Below, piece by piece: positions 1 to 8,141 of a stretch of DNA of 32,435 bases; the first letter of the stretch is position 1; every line of letters begins with the position of its first letter. The notes under the pieces were generated by a model. The model ran no database searches. It had not been told where the DNA came from and worked only from the letters and a program-made list of their open reading frames with translations. Source of the stretch: an uncultured Clostridia bacterium (GTDB lineage Bacteria > Bacillota > Clostridia > TANB77 > CAG-508); the NCBI GenBank assembly GCA_934133175.1, contig CAKPAX010000017.1, positions 1-32,435 of the forward strand, given 5' to 3'. The position numbers were made by a program, and so were the translations under genes.

Positions 1-827
1 ATTTCATATAATTTTGTTCTAAGCATTTTCATAGCATTATCTCTATTTTGGAATTGAGATCTTTCTGTTTGACATTCAACTACAATTCCTGTTGGTTCAT
101 GTATTAATCTTACGGCTGATGATGTTTTGTTTATATGTTGTCCTCCAGCACCTGATGATCTAAATACTTCCATTTTTATATCAGCTGGATTTATTTCTAT
201 TTCTACATCTTCTACAACAGGTAAAACAGCAACTGTTGCTGTTGAAGTATGAATTCTTCCACTACTTTCTGTATCTGGAACCCTTTGAACTCTGTGTACA
301 CCACTTTCAAATTTTAATCTACTATATACACCTTTTCCAGTTATCATAAATGATATTTCTTTATATCCACCTAATCCTGTTTCATTTTCATTTAATACTT
401 CTAATTTCCAATGTTTCTTTTCAGCATACATTGTATACATTCTAAATAATGTTCCAGCAAATAACGCTGCTTCTTCTCCTCCAGCACCTGCACGTATTTC
501 ACAGATTATATTTTTATCATCATCTGGATCTTTTGGTATTAATAAAAATTTTAATTCTTCTTCTATTTTTGGTAATTTTTCTTTTGATTCATAATATTCT
601 GCCTCTGCAAGTTCTTTCATTTCTGGATCTTGCATTAATTCTTCTGCATCTTCCATTGATTTTTTAACATTTTTATATTCTCTAAATTTTAATACTATAT
701 CTTCTATACTAGCATGTTCTTTCATTAATTTTTGCCATTCTGATTGATTAGCAATCATTTCTGGGTCACTAATTAATTTTGTTAATTCTTCATATCTTTT
801 CTCTACAGTCTCTAATTTATCAAACAT
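1..827 (-). CDS. prfA: Peptide chain release factor 1 (partial, C-terminus off the window)
   Basis: RF1 recognises UAA and UAG stop codons and triggers hydrolysis of peptidyl-tRNA on the ribosome. The frame starts at ATG 827 behind an AAGGAGAA ribosome binding site and stays open to the left edge, giving about 275 of the usual ~360 residues. The catalytic GGQ motif is visible near residues 228-230 in the context SGAGGQHINK. It is preceded by the family stretch RAGAGGEEAALFAG and by HRVQRVPDTESSGRIHTS. The N-terminal coiled region (MFDKLETVEKRYEEL) is typical of RF1. The anticodon-like recognition loop should lie at about residues 180-190, but I did not check its PxT versus SPF identity, so RF1 rather than RF2 rests on the N-terminus and on the absence of the prfB frameshift. 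The missing part is only the window boundary. Confidence 0.93.
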   Translation of the reverse strand, partial: MFDKLETVEKRYEELTKLISDPEMIANQSEWQKLMKEHASIEDIVLKFREYKNVKKSMEDAEELMQDPEMKELAEAEYYESKEKLPKIEEELKFLLIPKDPDDDKNIICEIRAGAGGEEAALFAGTLFRMYTMYAEKKHWKLEVLNENETGLGGYKEISFMITGKGVYSRLKFESGVHRVQRVPDTESSGRIHTSTATVAVLPVVEDVEIEINPADIKMEVFRSSGAGGQHINKTSSAVRLIHEPTGIVVECQTERSQFQNRDNAMKMLRTKLYE

Positions 828-857
828 ATATATTCTCCTTTTTTATAAGCTTTTATT

Positions 858-886
858 ATTATACAATATATTTATCAATTTTACAA
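858..886 (-). promoter_or_regulatory. Sigma-A-like promoter for prfA
   Basis: On the minus strand there is TTGTAA, a 17-base spacer and a perfect TATAAT, ending about 30 bases before the prfA start codon. Position and spacing fit a vegetative promoter. No experimental support is available. Confidence 0.6.
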
Positions 887-951
887 GTAATAATAATAAT
901 CGAATAATAATATTGTTAAAGATTAAGCTTTTAAATTACCTTTATGTAACT

Positions 952-2871
952 TTATAACTCTACATAATTATAATTAATTCCTAAGCTTTCCAATATCTCT
1001 TTTTCTCTTCTAGTACAAGTAAATATAATTATTTGTCTGTCTTTAAATTCACTATTAAAATATTTTAAAGTATCTTTTAATCTATCTGTATCATAAAAAG
1101 CAAATGCCTCATCTAAAAATACAGGAATTTTTTCATCTGTTATTTCCATTAATATAGCAAATCTTAATGCTAAATATATTTGTTCTATTGTACCTACACT
1201 TAATCTGTCAGCAGATATATATTGCCCATTTTCTAATTCAATTATTAATCCATCTTTATCATTAAATATAATATTTTTATATTTTTCATTTGTTATTTTG
1301 GAAATATTTATAGACAATTGTTTAACAAATTGTGGATTAATATTATTTTTCATTTCTTCATATGCACTTGTTAAAGTATCTTTTGCTATTTGCATACTTC
1401 TTTCTAAAGTTTCTATGTTTTTTCTTTCTTCTAAAAGATTTCTTCGCTCTTCTTCTATTGTTGAATATCTTTCTATTTTATCTTCTATATTTTTTAATTC
1501 TATATTTATTGTCTCAACTTTTATTTTATCGTTATTTATATTTTTTTCAATTTCATCTATTTCATTTTCTGGATTTTCATAATTTATAATTTCTATAATT
1601 TCTTTCTCACTAAAAATATCATTATATTTATTTTTTATTTTTTCTATTTCTGATTTCTTTTTTAAATTATTTTCTAATTTATTTTTTTCTATTTCTTTTT
1701 CTATATTATTTTTGTTATTTTTTAAAACTTTAATTTCGTTTTCTAAGCTATTTATTTTATTTTCTATCTCTTGTTTTTTGTTTAAAATTATTTTTTTATT
1801 ATTTTTATTTTTTATTTTATTAGATAATAAATAAAAAATTAAAATTGTTGCAGTTGTAAGAGAAAAAATATAATTAATTAATTTATTTTTTACAAAAATA
1901 AATTGTACTATATTCATTAAAATAAATAAAATTAAACAAATTAATATTTTTTTATTTAATAACTTTTTTTTATTTTTTATTTTAGAATTTAATAAGTTTT
2001 TTTCTTCTTTTTCCAATTCACTTTTTTCTTTTTCCAAATAATTTATTTTATTTTCGTTGTCATCTGCTATATTGTTTTTAATATTTATTTTTTCTTGTTC
2101 AATTTTTTGATTATTTTTTATATTTATAATTTCCTTTAAAATATTTCTCTCGTATGTTTTATGTTTACTTATTTCTTCTAAGCTTTTTTTGCTTTCCTCT
2201 TTTTCTTGTTTTATGTTTACTTCTTTTCCTAATTCACTTTTTTCTTGTTCAATTTTAGTTAATTTTTCACTAATCACATTAATTGGCTTTCCCCTAGTTC
2301 TTGACGTCCCTATTTCATCTGTTTGTCTCTTATTTATTCTTTCAATTGCCTTTTTATATGATGTATTATGTTTACCTGTACTTATTATGTTAGAAATTTT
2401 TTGAATTAATAAATTCTGAACATCTTTTTCAAGTTTAACTTCTTTTTGCATTATAGCAAATGTAGATAAAAAGATATTTTCATTAATTTTAGTTTGTTCT
2501 TCAAAAAATTGATTTCCTTTATTTTTATCTATATTAAATTCCTTTGAAATATCTTCATGATTTTTATTATATATAATTGGATTTTTCTTTTTAAAATCTC
2601 TATAAATTTCATATTTTTCTTTGTTGTCTAATTCATATTCTATTTTACCTGAAAATTCCTCTTTTCCCCATGGAAGATATTTATCAAAATCAGAGATATC
2701 TCTACCTTTTTTATTTTTAGAAATTCCATATAAAGAATTAATAATAAAATTAAATAAAGTAGATTTTCCACTTTCATTATTTCCATATATAATATTTATA
2801 TTATTACTTAATTCTATTTCTTTATTATGCAATTTCCCATATTCATTAATTTTTAATTTATTTATTATCAA
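952..2871 (-). CDS. yhaN: YhaN/SbcC-like AAA ATPase with membrane-anchored coiled coil
   Basis: This is an ABC/SMC-like ATPase that probably works with the nuclease encoded just upstream, as SbcC works with SbcD in processing DNA ends. The N-terminus carries a Walker A motif (GNNESGKS, about residue 30). The C-terminus has an ABC signature (LSVGT, about residue 557) followed by Walker B (VFLDEAF). Between them lies a long Lys/Glu/Asn-rich coiled coil. There is no CxxC zinc hook at its centre; instead two hydrophobic helices (about residues 309-350) suggest a membrane hairpin, as in Bacillus YhaN. The length of 639 aa is short against ~960 in B. subtilis, the loss being in the coiled coil. I chose the TTG at 2871 because an AGGAG lies 8 bases upstream and the protein then begins like its relatives (MIINKLKINEYGKL). 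The GTG at 2880 would sit inside that RBS. Confidence 0.85.
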   Translation of the reverse strand: MIINKLKINEYGKLHNKEIELSNNINIIYGNNESGKSTLFNFIINSLYGISKNKKGRDISDFDKYLPWGKEEFSGKIEYELDNKEKYEIYRDFKKKNPIIYNKNHEDISKEFNIDKNKGNQFFEEQTKINENIFLSTFAIMQKEVKLEKDVQNLLIQKISNIISTGKHNTSYKKAIERINKRQTDEIGTSRTRGKPINVISEKLTKIEQEKSELGKEVNIKQEKEESKKSLEEISKHKTYERNILKEIINIKNNQKIEQEKINIKNNIADDNENKINYLEKEKSELEKEEKNLLNSKIKNKKKLLNKKILICLILFILMNIVQFIFVKNKLINYIFSLTTATILIFYLLSNKIKNKNNKKIILNKKQEIENKINSLENEIKVLKNNKNNIEKEIEKNKLENNLKKKSEIEKIKNKYNDIFSEKEIIEIINYENPENEIDEIEKNINNDKIKVETINIELKNIEDKIERYSTIEEERRNLLEERKNIETLERSMQIAKDTLTSAYEEMKNNINPQFVKQLSINISKITNEKYKNIIFNDKDGLIIELENGQYISADRLSVGTIEQIYLALRFAILMEITDEKIPVFLDEAFAFYDTDRLKDTLKYFNSEFKDRQIIIFTCTRREKEILESLGINYNYVEL

Positions 2872-2882
2872 ATAAATCACTC

Positions 2883-3968
2883 CTAATCTTTTAAGGCTTC
2901 TATTCCTATTTCTATTGCTTTTTCTAATATTTTAATTTCCTCATTATCATCAGTTTGTCTTATTTTTTCATTTAATTGTCTTACAAATAATCCAATTAAT
3001 GTATTTTCATTAGATACTTCTTCTATATCAATTTTTATTTTTGTATTATCTTTAATTTTAATTATCTTTTTATTTATTTCATATTTATATATATCATATA
3101 TATTAATCTCAAAGTTTCTATTTCCAATCAATATTAATTTGTATAAACAACTATCTTCTAATTCTAATAAATTAATTTTTTCTATTAATTCTTCTATTGT
3201 ATTTATTTCTGTACAATCTAATTCTATTTCTTTAAATTCTCTATTGTCTAAAGGTATAAATTCTAAATTTAATTTATCTTTATTAATATCCCCTACAATC
3301 ATTCCATGTTTTCCTAATTCATCAAAGCCATGTGAAATAGTTGCTCCAGGATATATAATTTTATTATTTTTTCTATCAATGAAGTTGCTTTTATGAATAT
3401 GTCCTAATGCTACATAATCAAAACCTTTTTCTATTAATTCCTTTTCTGATATTGAATTATATTCCTTTTCTTCTATTGATGCTCCATTTAATGTCCCATG
3501 TATTACTAATATATTTAGTTTTTCTTTTTCTTCAATCACTAATTCTTTTAATCCACAATTACTGCAATAAAAGTCATTAAATCCAAAACCATATATATTT
3601 AAATTATCTAATTCAACTTTCTCTATTTTAGAATCAAATATTTTTACATTTTTATTCCATTCAAATTTTTTGTAATATGAATTTTTTATTATTGGATCAT
3701 GGTTTCCTGGTGCTATAAATATTTTCGTATTTGGAATTTCCTTAAAACAATCATTTATATATTTTATTGTTGTTTCTTTAACATACTCATTTTCATATAA
3801 ATCACCTGATATAAATAAAAAAGGTATATTTTTTTCTTTTATATAATCTATCATTTTTTTAAATGCATCTCTTTGTTCTATTCTTCTTATTTCTCCTAAA
3901 TTTCCTCTGTCAAACAATGTTGAAAACGGACAATCAAAATGCATATCTGCTATATGTACAAACTTCAT
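2883..3968 (-). CDS. yhaO: YhaO/SbcD-like metallophosphoesterase (putative DNA exonuclease)
   Basis: This is a calcineurin-like metallophosphoesterase of the Mre11/SbcD branch, expected to bind two metal ions and degrade DNA ends with the ATPase encoded downstream. All phosphoesterase motifs are present in order: HIADMHFD at the N-terminus, GDLYEN near residue 56, GNHD near residue 92, HGT near 157 and GHIH near 195. The length of 361 aa is slightly shorter than B. subtilis YhaO (~408), mostly in the less conserved C-terminal capping part. The start ATG has AAGGAG at ideal spacing. The stop codon lies 11 bases before the TTG chosen for yhaN, so the two are almost certainly co-transcribed and translationally coupled. 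Confidence 0.88.
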   Translation of the reverse strand: MKFVHIADMHFDCPFSTLFDRGNLGEIRRIEQRDAFKKMIDYIKEKNIPFLFISGDLYENEYVKETTIKYINDCFKEIPNTKIFIAPGNHDPIIKNSYYKKFEWNKNVKIFDSKIEKVELDNLNIYGFGFNDFYCSNCGLKELVIEEKEKLNILVIHGTLNGASIEEKEYNSISEKELIEKGFDYVALGHIHKSNFIDRKNNKIIYPGATISHGFDELGKHGMIVGDINKDKLNLEFIPLDNREFKEIELDCTEINTIEELIEKINLLELEDSCLYKLILIGNRNFEINIYDIYKYEINKKIIKIKDNTKIKIDIEEVSNENTLIGLFVRQLNEKIRQTDDNEEIKILEKAIEIGIEALKD

Positions 3969-4005
3969 ATTTTCTCCTTATAAACAATCTAATTTATTCT
4001 AAAAT

Positions 4006-4034
4006 ATTTTATACTACAATATCCTTTTTTTCAA
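4006..4034 (-). promoter_or_regulatory. Sigma-A-like promoter for yhaO-yhaN
   Basis: The minus strand shows TTGAAA, a 17-base spacer and TAAAAT about 38 bases upstream of the yhaO start. It lies between the 4100-4138 terminator and yhaO, so yhaON looks like its own transcription unit. Confidence 0.5.
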
Positions 4035-4099
4035 GTAAATTAGCGAAAATATTTTTGCTTATATCTTTATCTTTTAGAAATATTTTCATTTCATAAAGT

Positions 4100-4138
4100 A
4101 AAAGACTTAAATTATAAAATTAATAATTTAAGTCTTTT
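4100..4138 (-). terminator. Intrinsic terminator after the VirD4-like gene
   Basis: A perfect 16-bp stem (arms 4100-4115 and 4123-4138) with a 7-base loop sits just after the stop codon at 4143. On the minus strand the stem ends in four T followed by ACTTT; on the plus strand it ends in six T, so it may work in both directions. It closes the VirD4 unit and separates it from yhaO. Confidence 0.8.
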
Positions 4139-4142
4139 TTAT

Positions 4143-6159
4143 TTATTCATTATCATCATCTAAAGGTCCAAATAATTCATCAAACTTTGCTTCTAACTCT
4201 TTCTGTAAGTCATATTCTTCATCGTCTGCTTCATTTGACTGAGGTAATGTAGGAGAATCTCCAAATTCCTCTAAATTTAATGTAGAACCTGGTTTACTAA
4301 TATTTTCTGATTGTTTTGTTGTTTTTTTAGAAAATTTATCATCAGTTTCATCATCAAATAAATCATCTAATGATTCTACCTTAAGATCTTCTACTTTTTC
4401 ATTTGAATTATCTTCTACATATGGATTATATGGATTAAATTTTCTCCAATTTCCTCTATCCTTTTCTTCTATATCATTATGGTTTATTTCACAAACTGCT
4501 AATTTTTTAGCCATTGGATGTTTAAAATAATAAAATTTATTAGCTTTAATTGGTTTCAAACCTTTTTCAAAAATAATACATTCATCGTTATCCATTCTTC
4601 TTAATTCATCAGGTGTCATTAGTGCCCTTGCCATAACTTGATCAGATACACTCTTTCCAGTTTTCCAATTCTGTCTGTCTCTATTAATTGAAACACTATC
4701 TCTTTCTATAGTTTTTTCTCCTAAAGCCTTAGAAAAATATTCTACAGTTTTATACGAATTACTTCCTAAAAATACATGTGTATCACAGTTACCAATTATT
4801 GTTTCATATGATTTCTCATAAACCGCTTCTAATTGATCTAAATTTTGTAATATAACACTAAATGATATTTTTCTACTTCTAGATGTAGATATTTTCTTAT
4901 CAAAATCTGGGATTTGTCCTATATTTGCAAACTCATCTAATATAAAATATGTAGGCATCTTTAATGCTCCACCATTATCATCTGCATAATCATATAATTG
5001 TTGTATCATTTGTGAGAAAAATATTGTAAGTAAAAAATCATACGCAGTATGAGTATCTGATGATATAACATATACAGCTGTTTTTCTATTTCCTATATCT
5101 TCAAAATTTATCGTATCTGTTGAAGTAAGTTCTGCAATCTCTTTTGAATCAAATTTACCTAATCTTGATTGCAATGTACTTAAAATTGAACCATAAGTTT
5201 TTTCCGGTGCAATCTCAATAGATTTATAATACATTCTAGCTGGATGATCATATGGGAGTTCATTAATTAAATTTGTTAACATGTTACTTCCCCCACTTTG
5301 ATTTGCAGCTCTAACTAATTCTGCACAACTAGCTAAATTTTGTTCTTCTTCTGGTCTTTTCGCTAATAAATAATATATTAATGATTTTAATAGCATTTCT
5401 GCCATATCGTCCCAATATGGATCAGATTTTCCGCCTTCTACTTTTTGACCTTTTATAATCGTATTTGCAATTACGTCTATATCAATAGACGAATTTATAT
5501 GCATCAATGGATTGTATCCATCACTATTTTGCGGCTTTACAAGATTTAAAACTTTAATCTCATAACCATTTTGTTTTAGAAATCCTGCCGTTCTATCATA
5601 TAATTCACCTTTTGGATCTGTAAATATATATGATCCTAACATTTGATAAGCATTAGGAATTGAATATGATGCTGATTTACCAGAACCTGATCCGTCCAAC
5701 TACTAACACATTAACATTTCCTCTTTTATCAACTGGTAAATAATTGTTTTCAGCAAGTATTATTCCTTGTTTATTATTCAATATTCTATATTGTTCTCCT
5801 CCATGACTCCAATCACTTGAACCATGTTCTATATCAGAATATTCATTCTTAGGAGCAGATTTTACAATACCTACTATGAAGAATATTGTATAAATTATTG
5901 TAAACCAAAATACAGTATTAAAATAGTTCCCAATTGCTCCTACTGATATTATATTACTAAATGATCCTATTGGATTGGTTATAGATTTTTGAAAAGTCTC
6001 CAAAAATATTTTAACATCAAAAGAGCCTTGAGTCCCAGCAGAAAAACTGCTATAAACAAAAGGCGGGATTAAAAATATAGATATTACTATCCATATAATT
6101 AAATAAAATATAAAATTTTTCTTGTTTCTTCTAATTGCACCCTCTAGTTTGTAATTCAT
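4143..6159 (-). pseudogene. VirD4/TraG-type type IV coupling ATPase, frameshifted at its P-loop
   Basis: Coupling proteins of this family are membrane ATPases that deliver relaxosome DNA or proteins to a type IV secretion channel. The gene starts at ATG 6159 behind a GAGAAGGTG RBS. It encodes two membrane helices (residues ~15-36 and ~79-99) and then runs into the P-loop at residue 155. There the frame breaks: the 5' part ends in GRIRFW and a stop at about 5677, while the other frame continues as GSGSGKSAS. Removing a single base (plus-strand G at 5694) restores VVGGSGSGKS and a protein of 671 aa. The C-terminal part has FTDPKGEL, Walker B (YFILDEFANIG) and a family-typical MTPDELRRMDNDECIIF, then a ~100-residue acidic tail. 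Everything apart from the one base looks intact, so this is a recent mutation, a sequencing/assembly error or, less likely, recoding. No relaxase, VirB4 or VirB6 gene is nearby. Confidence 0.87.
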
Positions 6160-6182
6160 AATTTCACCTTCTCTTTAGTATT

Positions 6183-6482
6183 TTATCTTCCATTATCTCT
6201 ATTTTCCATTTTTTCTTTTCTATCTCTAATAACTTTTCTAAAAGTTTCACTACTACTTTGATTAATAGTTACTTTTTTACCATTTGACATATATGATATT
6301 GTACCATTTTCAGGATTTATTTCTAAATTTCCTACAGTTGCTTCTATACTATCCAAAAAGCTTTCATTACTATATTCTGGAGCTACATGGTTATTTACCT
6401 TTACTTTTTCTCCTTTTTCTTTACAATAACTTATAGCTATTGAATTACAACTTAAACTAAAATTATTTTGTTCAGTATTCAT
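6183..6482 (-). CDS. Unrecognised 99-aa protein in the VirD4 unit
   Basis: I do not recognise this protein. It is small and hydrophilic, with no signal peptide or membrane helix. Its middle (about residues 50-75) reads like two short beta strands (GTISYMSNGKKVTI), and it ends in a highly charged Arg/Lys/Glu helix. The start at 6482 is preferred because an AAAGGGA lies 8 bases upstream and the resulting protein does not overlap the gene before it. A longer frame back to 6527 exists but overlaps that gene and has no RBS. It ends 23 bases before the VirD4-like gene and is surely in the same operon, so a role as a small partner of the ATPase is possible but only inferred. Confidence 0.7.
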   Translation of the reverse strand: MNTEQNNFSLSCNSIAISYCKEKGEKVKVNNHVAPEYSNESFLDSIEATVGNLEINPENGTISYMSNGKKVTINQSSSETFRKVIRDRKEKMENRDNGR

Positions 6483-6498
6483 ATTAAATTTCCCTTTC

Positions 6499-7020
6499 TT
6501 AGTCTTTATCTCTAATTTCAAATGCAAAATAAGACTTATGTGGCTTTAATTTGCATTTTCCTTTTATCTCATTTGTACTTTCATCAAAATAAAGTGTTGG
6601 TTTTACTTCTTCTGTTGTCTCTGGATCTATAATACATATAGGTCTTTTTAAATTTGGTGTATATTTAACATCTTTATATTCCATTCCATCCTCTGAATAT
6701 AAATTATTAAATTTAAATGGCATAGGTTTTTTACTAATTTGTATTTTATTCTCACCTAATAGAGCCATATTTATTACGACTCTTTCTTTTCCGAAAGATA
6801 AAATCAATAATTTGTCATCATTATCCTCTGAAGGATCATAAACAAAAAACGTTTTCTTTTTTAAATCTCCTCTAAATTCTTCTGTATAATCTAACCTTTC
6901 AACAGTGTATTTAGGAGAATTTTTTAAAAATTCCTTTTCTGTTTTATTTACTTTATAAATAACTGTATTTACATCTTTTGGGTCTGTTATACTAAAATGT
7001 TTTCCTTGCCATGATTCCAT
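6499..7020 (-). CDS. Unrecognised 173-aa protein, first gene of the VirD4 unit
   Basis: I do not recognise a family. The protein is soluble, charged and rich in beta-strand-like alternation, with no membrane segment, signal peptide or obvious catalytic motif. Features that could help a search are the N-terminus MESWQGKHFSITDPKDVN, a central ILSFGKERVVINMALLG strand pair, and a C-terminal KCKLKPHKSYFAFEIRDKD. The ATG has an AGGAAGAGGTG RBS. It is the first gene after a strong promoter and lies 16 bases upstream of the 99-aa gene, so it is co-transcribed with the VirD4-like ATPase. Guilt by association suggests a substrate, adaptor or accessory role, unproven. Confidence 0.72.
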   Translation of the reverse strand: MESWQGKHFSITDPKDVNTVIYKVNKTEKEFLKNSPKYTVERLDYTEEFRGDLKKKTFFVYDPSEDNDDKLLILSFGKERVVINMALLGENKIQISKKPMPFKFNNLYSEDGMEYKDVKYTPNLKRPICIIDPETTEEVKPTLYFDESTNEIKGKCKLKPHKSYFAFEIRDKD

Positions 7021-7077
7021 AAAAATTACACCTCTTCCTTTTAACCCATGGTTTATCTTAAGTTAATCACAATTTTT

Positions 7078-7106
7078 ATTATACACTATATAGCACAAAA
7101 AGTCAA
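7078..7106 (-). promoter_or_regulatory. Strong sigma-A promoter of the VirD4 unit
   Basis: The minus strand reads TTGACT, a 17-base spacer and TATAAT, one of the best matches to the vegetative consensus in the window. It lies about 60 bases upstream of the 173-aa gene. In the leader, 7041-7055 is a near-palindrome centred on CCATGG that could be an operator. The promoter begins only 24 bases after the stop of the DnaJ-like gene. Confidence 0.75.
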
Positions 7107-7129
7107 CCATTTTAGTGATTTATGTTAAT

Positions 7130-8020
7130 CTAGTTTGACCTTGGATTAAATTTTGATATTTTTCCTAATTCTTCAAATAATTTTTTTTCTTCGTCTGTTA
7201 ATTGTTTAGGTACCATTATTCTTACTTCTACAATTAAGTCTCCTCTTCCACCTTGACCATTCTTATAACCTTTTGATTGAATCTTTACTATTTCTCCACT
7301 TTGAATTCCTTGAGGTATATACACTTGAGTTTCATCATCTATTGAATTAATTTTAACTCTAGTTCCTAAAGCTGCTTCCCATGGTGTTAAGAACAAGTTT
7401 GTATATAAATCATAACCTTCCAATTTAAATTTATTATTATTTTCTATATTAATCTTAATTAATAAATCTCCGTTTTTTCCTCCATTTTCACCAGGTTTTC
7501 CTTGTCCGATTAATCTTATTTTCTCACCATTTCTTATTCCAGCAGGAATAGCAACTGTAAATGTTTTCATTTTTCCTTCAATCGTTCTTAATGATATTTT
7601 TTTTGTTAAACCAAAAAATGCATCTTCTATTGTTACTTTTATCTCTGTTTCAATATCTTCTCCTCTAACTGGAGTTTTTCCATTTTTTATTTTTTTTACC
7701 TGTTCATCTATTTCAACATTACCAAAAAACATATTAAAAAAATCACTAAATATAGAATTTGAATCTCTTTTACTTTCCTCTAATTTTTTTCTGCCTACAT
7801 TTGCATTCCACATTCTATCATATTTTCGTTTTGATGATGAATTTGATAATACTTTATATGCTTCATTTATATCCTTTATTCTTTCTTCAGCTAAACTATC
7901 TCCTAAATTTATATCAGGATGATATTTTTTTACTGCTTTTCTATATGCATTTTTTATTTCATCTTCTGATACTCTACTAGTTTCTAGTTCTAATATTTTG
8001 TAATAATTCTTAAAAATCAT
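7130..8020 (-). CDS. DnaJ-like co-chaperone without zinc finger (CbpA/type II)
   Basis: J-domain proteins stimulate the ATPase of DnaK and hand over unfolded clients. The N-terminal J domain (residues ~3-70) contains the essential HPD tripeptide in KKYHPDINLG. After a linker the protein goes directly to the C-terminal substrate-binding domains (GEDIETEIKVTIEDAFFGLTK and LFLTPWEAALGTRVKI), with no CxxCxGxG zinc repeats. That makes it a type II/CbpA-like protein of 296 aa rather than canonical DnaJ. The ATG at 8020 has GGAGG 7 bases upstream; an upstream TTG at 8035 would overlap that RBS. It follows the ddl terminator and appears to be monocistronic. dnaK and grpE are not in the window. Confidence 0.88.
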   Translation of the reverse strand: MIFKNYYKILELETSRVSEDEIKNAYRKAVKKYHPDINLGDSLAEERIKDINEAYKVLSNSSSKRKYDRMWNANVGRKKLEESKRDSNSIFSDFFNMFFGNVEIDEQVKKIKNGKTPVRGEDIETEIKVTIEDAFFGLTKKISLRTIEGKMKTFTVAIPAGIRNGEKIRLIGQGKPGENGGKNGDLLIKINIENNNKFKLEGYDLYTNLFLTPWEAALGTRVKINSIDDETQVYIPQGIQSGEIVKIQSKGYKNGQGGRGDLIVEVRIMVPKQLTDEEKKLFEELGKISKFNPRSN

Positions 8021-8072
8021 TTGACATCCTCCCAAAAATTTTGGTAGCTACATTGTATCAAATATACAATAA

Positions 8073-8097
8073 AAAATCCATAGTTTTTATGGATTTT
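8073..8097 (-). terminator. Intrinsic terminator after ddl
   Basis: A perfect 10-bp inverted repeat (8073-8082 and 8088-8097) with a 5-base loop is followed on the minus strand by a run of T (TTTTTTATTG). It lies about 45 bases after the ddl stop codon and ends the murF-ddl transcript. Confidence 0.75.
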
Positions 8098-8141
8098 ATT
8101 CATTTTTAGTTAAAAAAGCCTCAATTAAAAGTTTAGTTATA

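Noticed and set aside
1298..2875. Several open frames antisense to yhaN
   Set aside because: Leu/Phe/Ser-rich shadows of the Lys/Glu/Asn-rich coiled-coil gene, without RBSs.
5677..5699. TTG at 5699 as a true start for a separate C-terminal VirD4 protein
   Set aside because: It has no RBS and would begin in the middle of the P-loop; a frameshift in one gene explains both halves.
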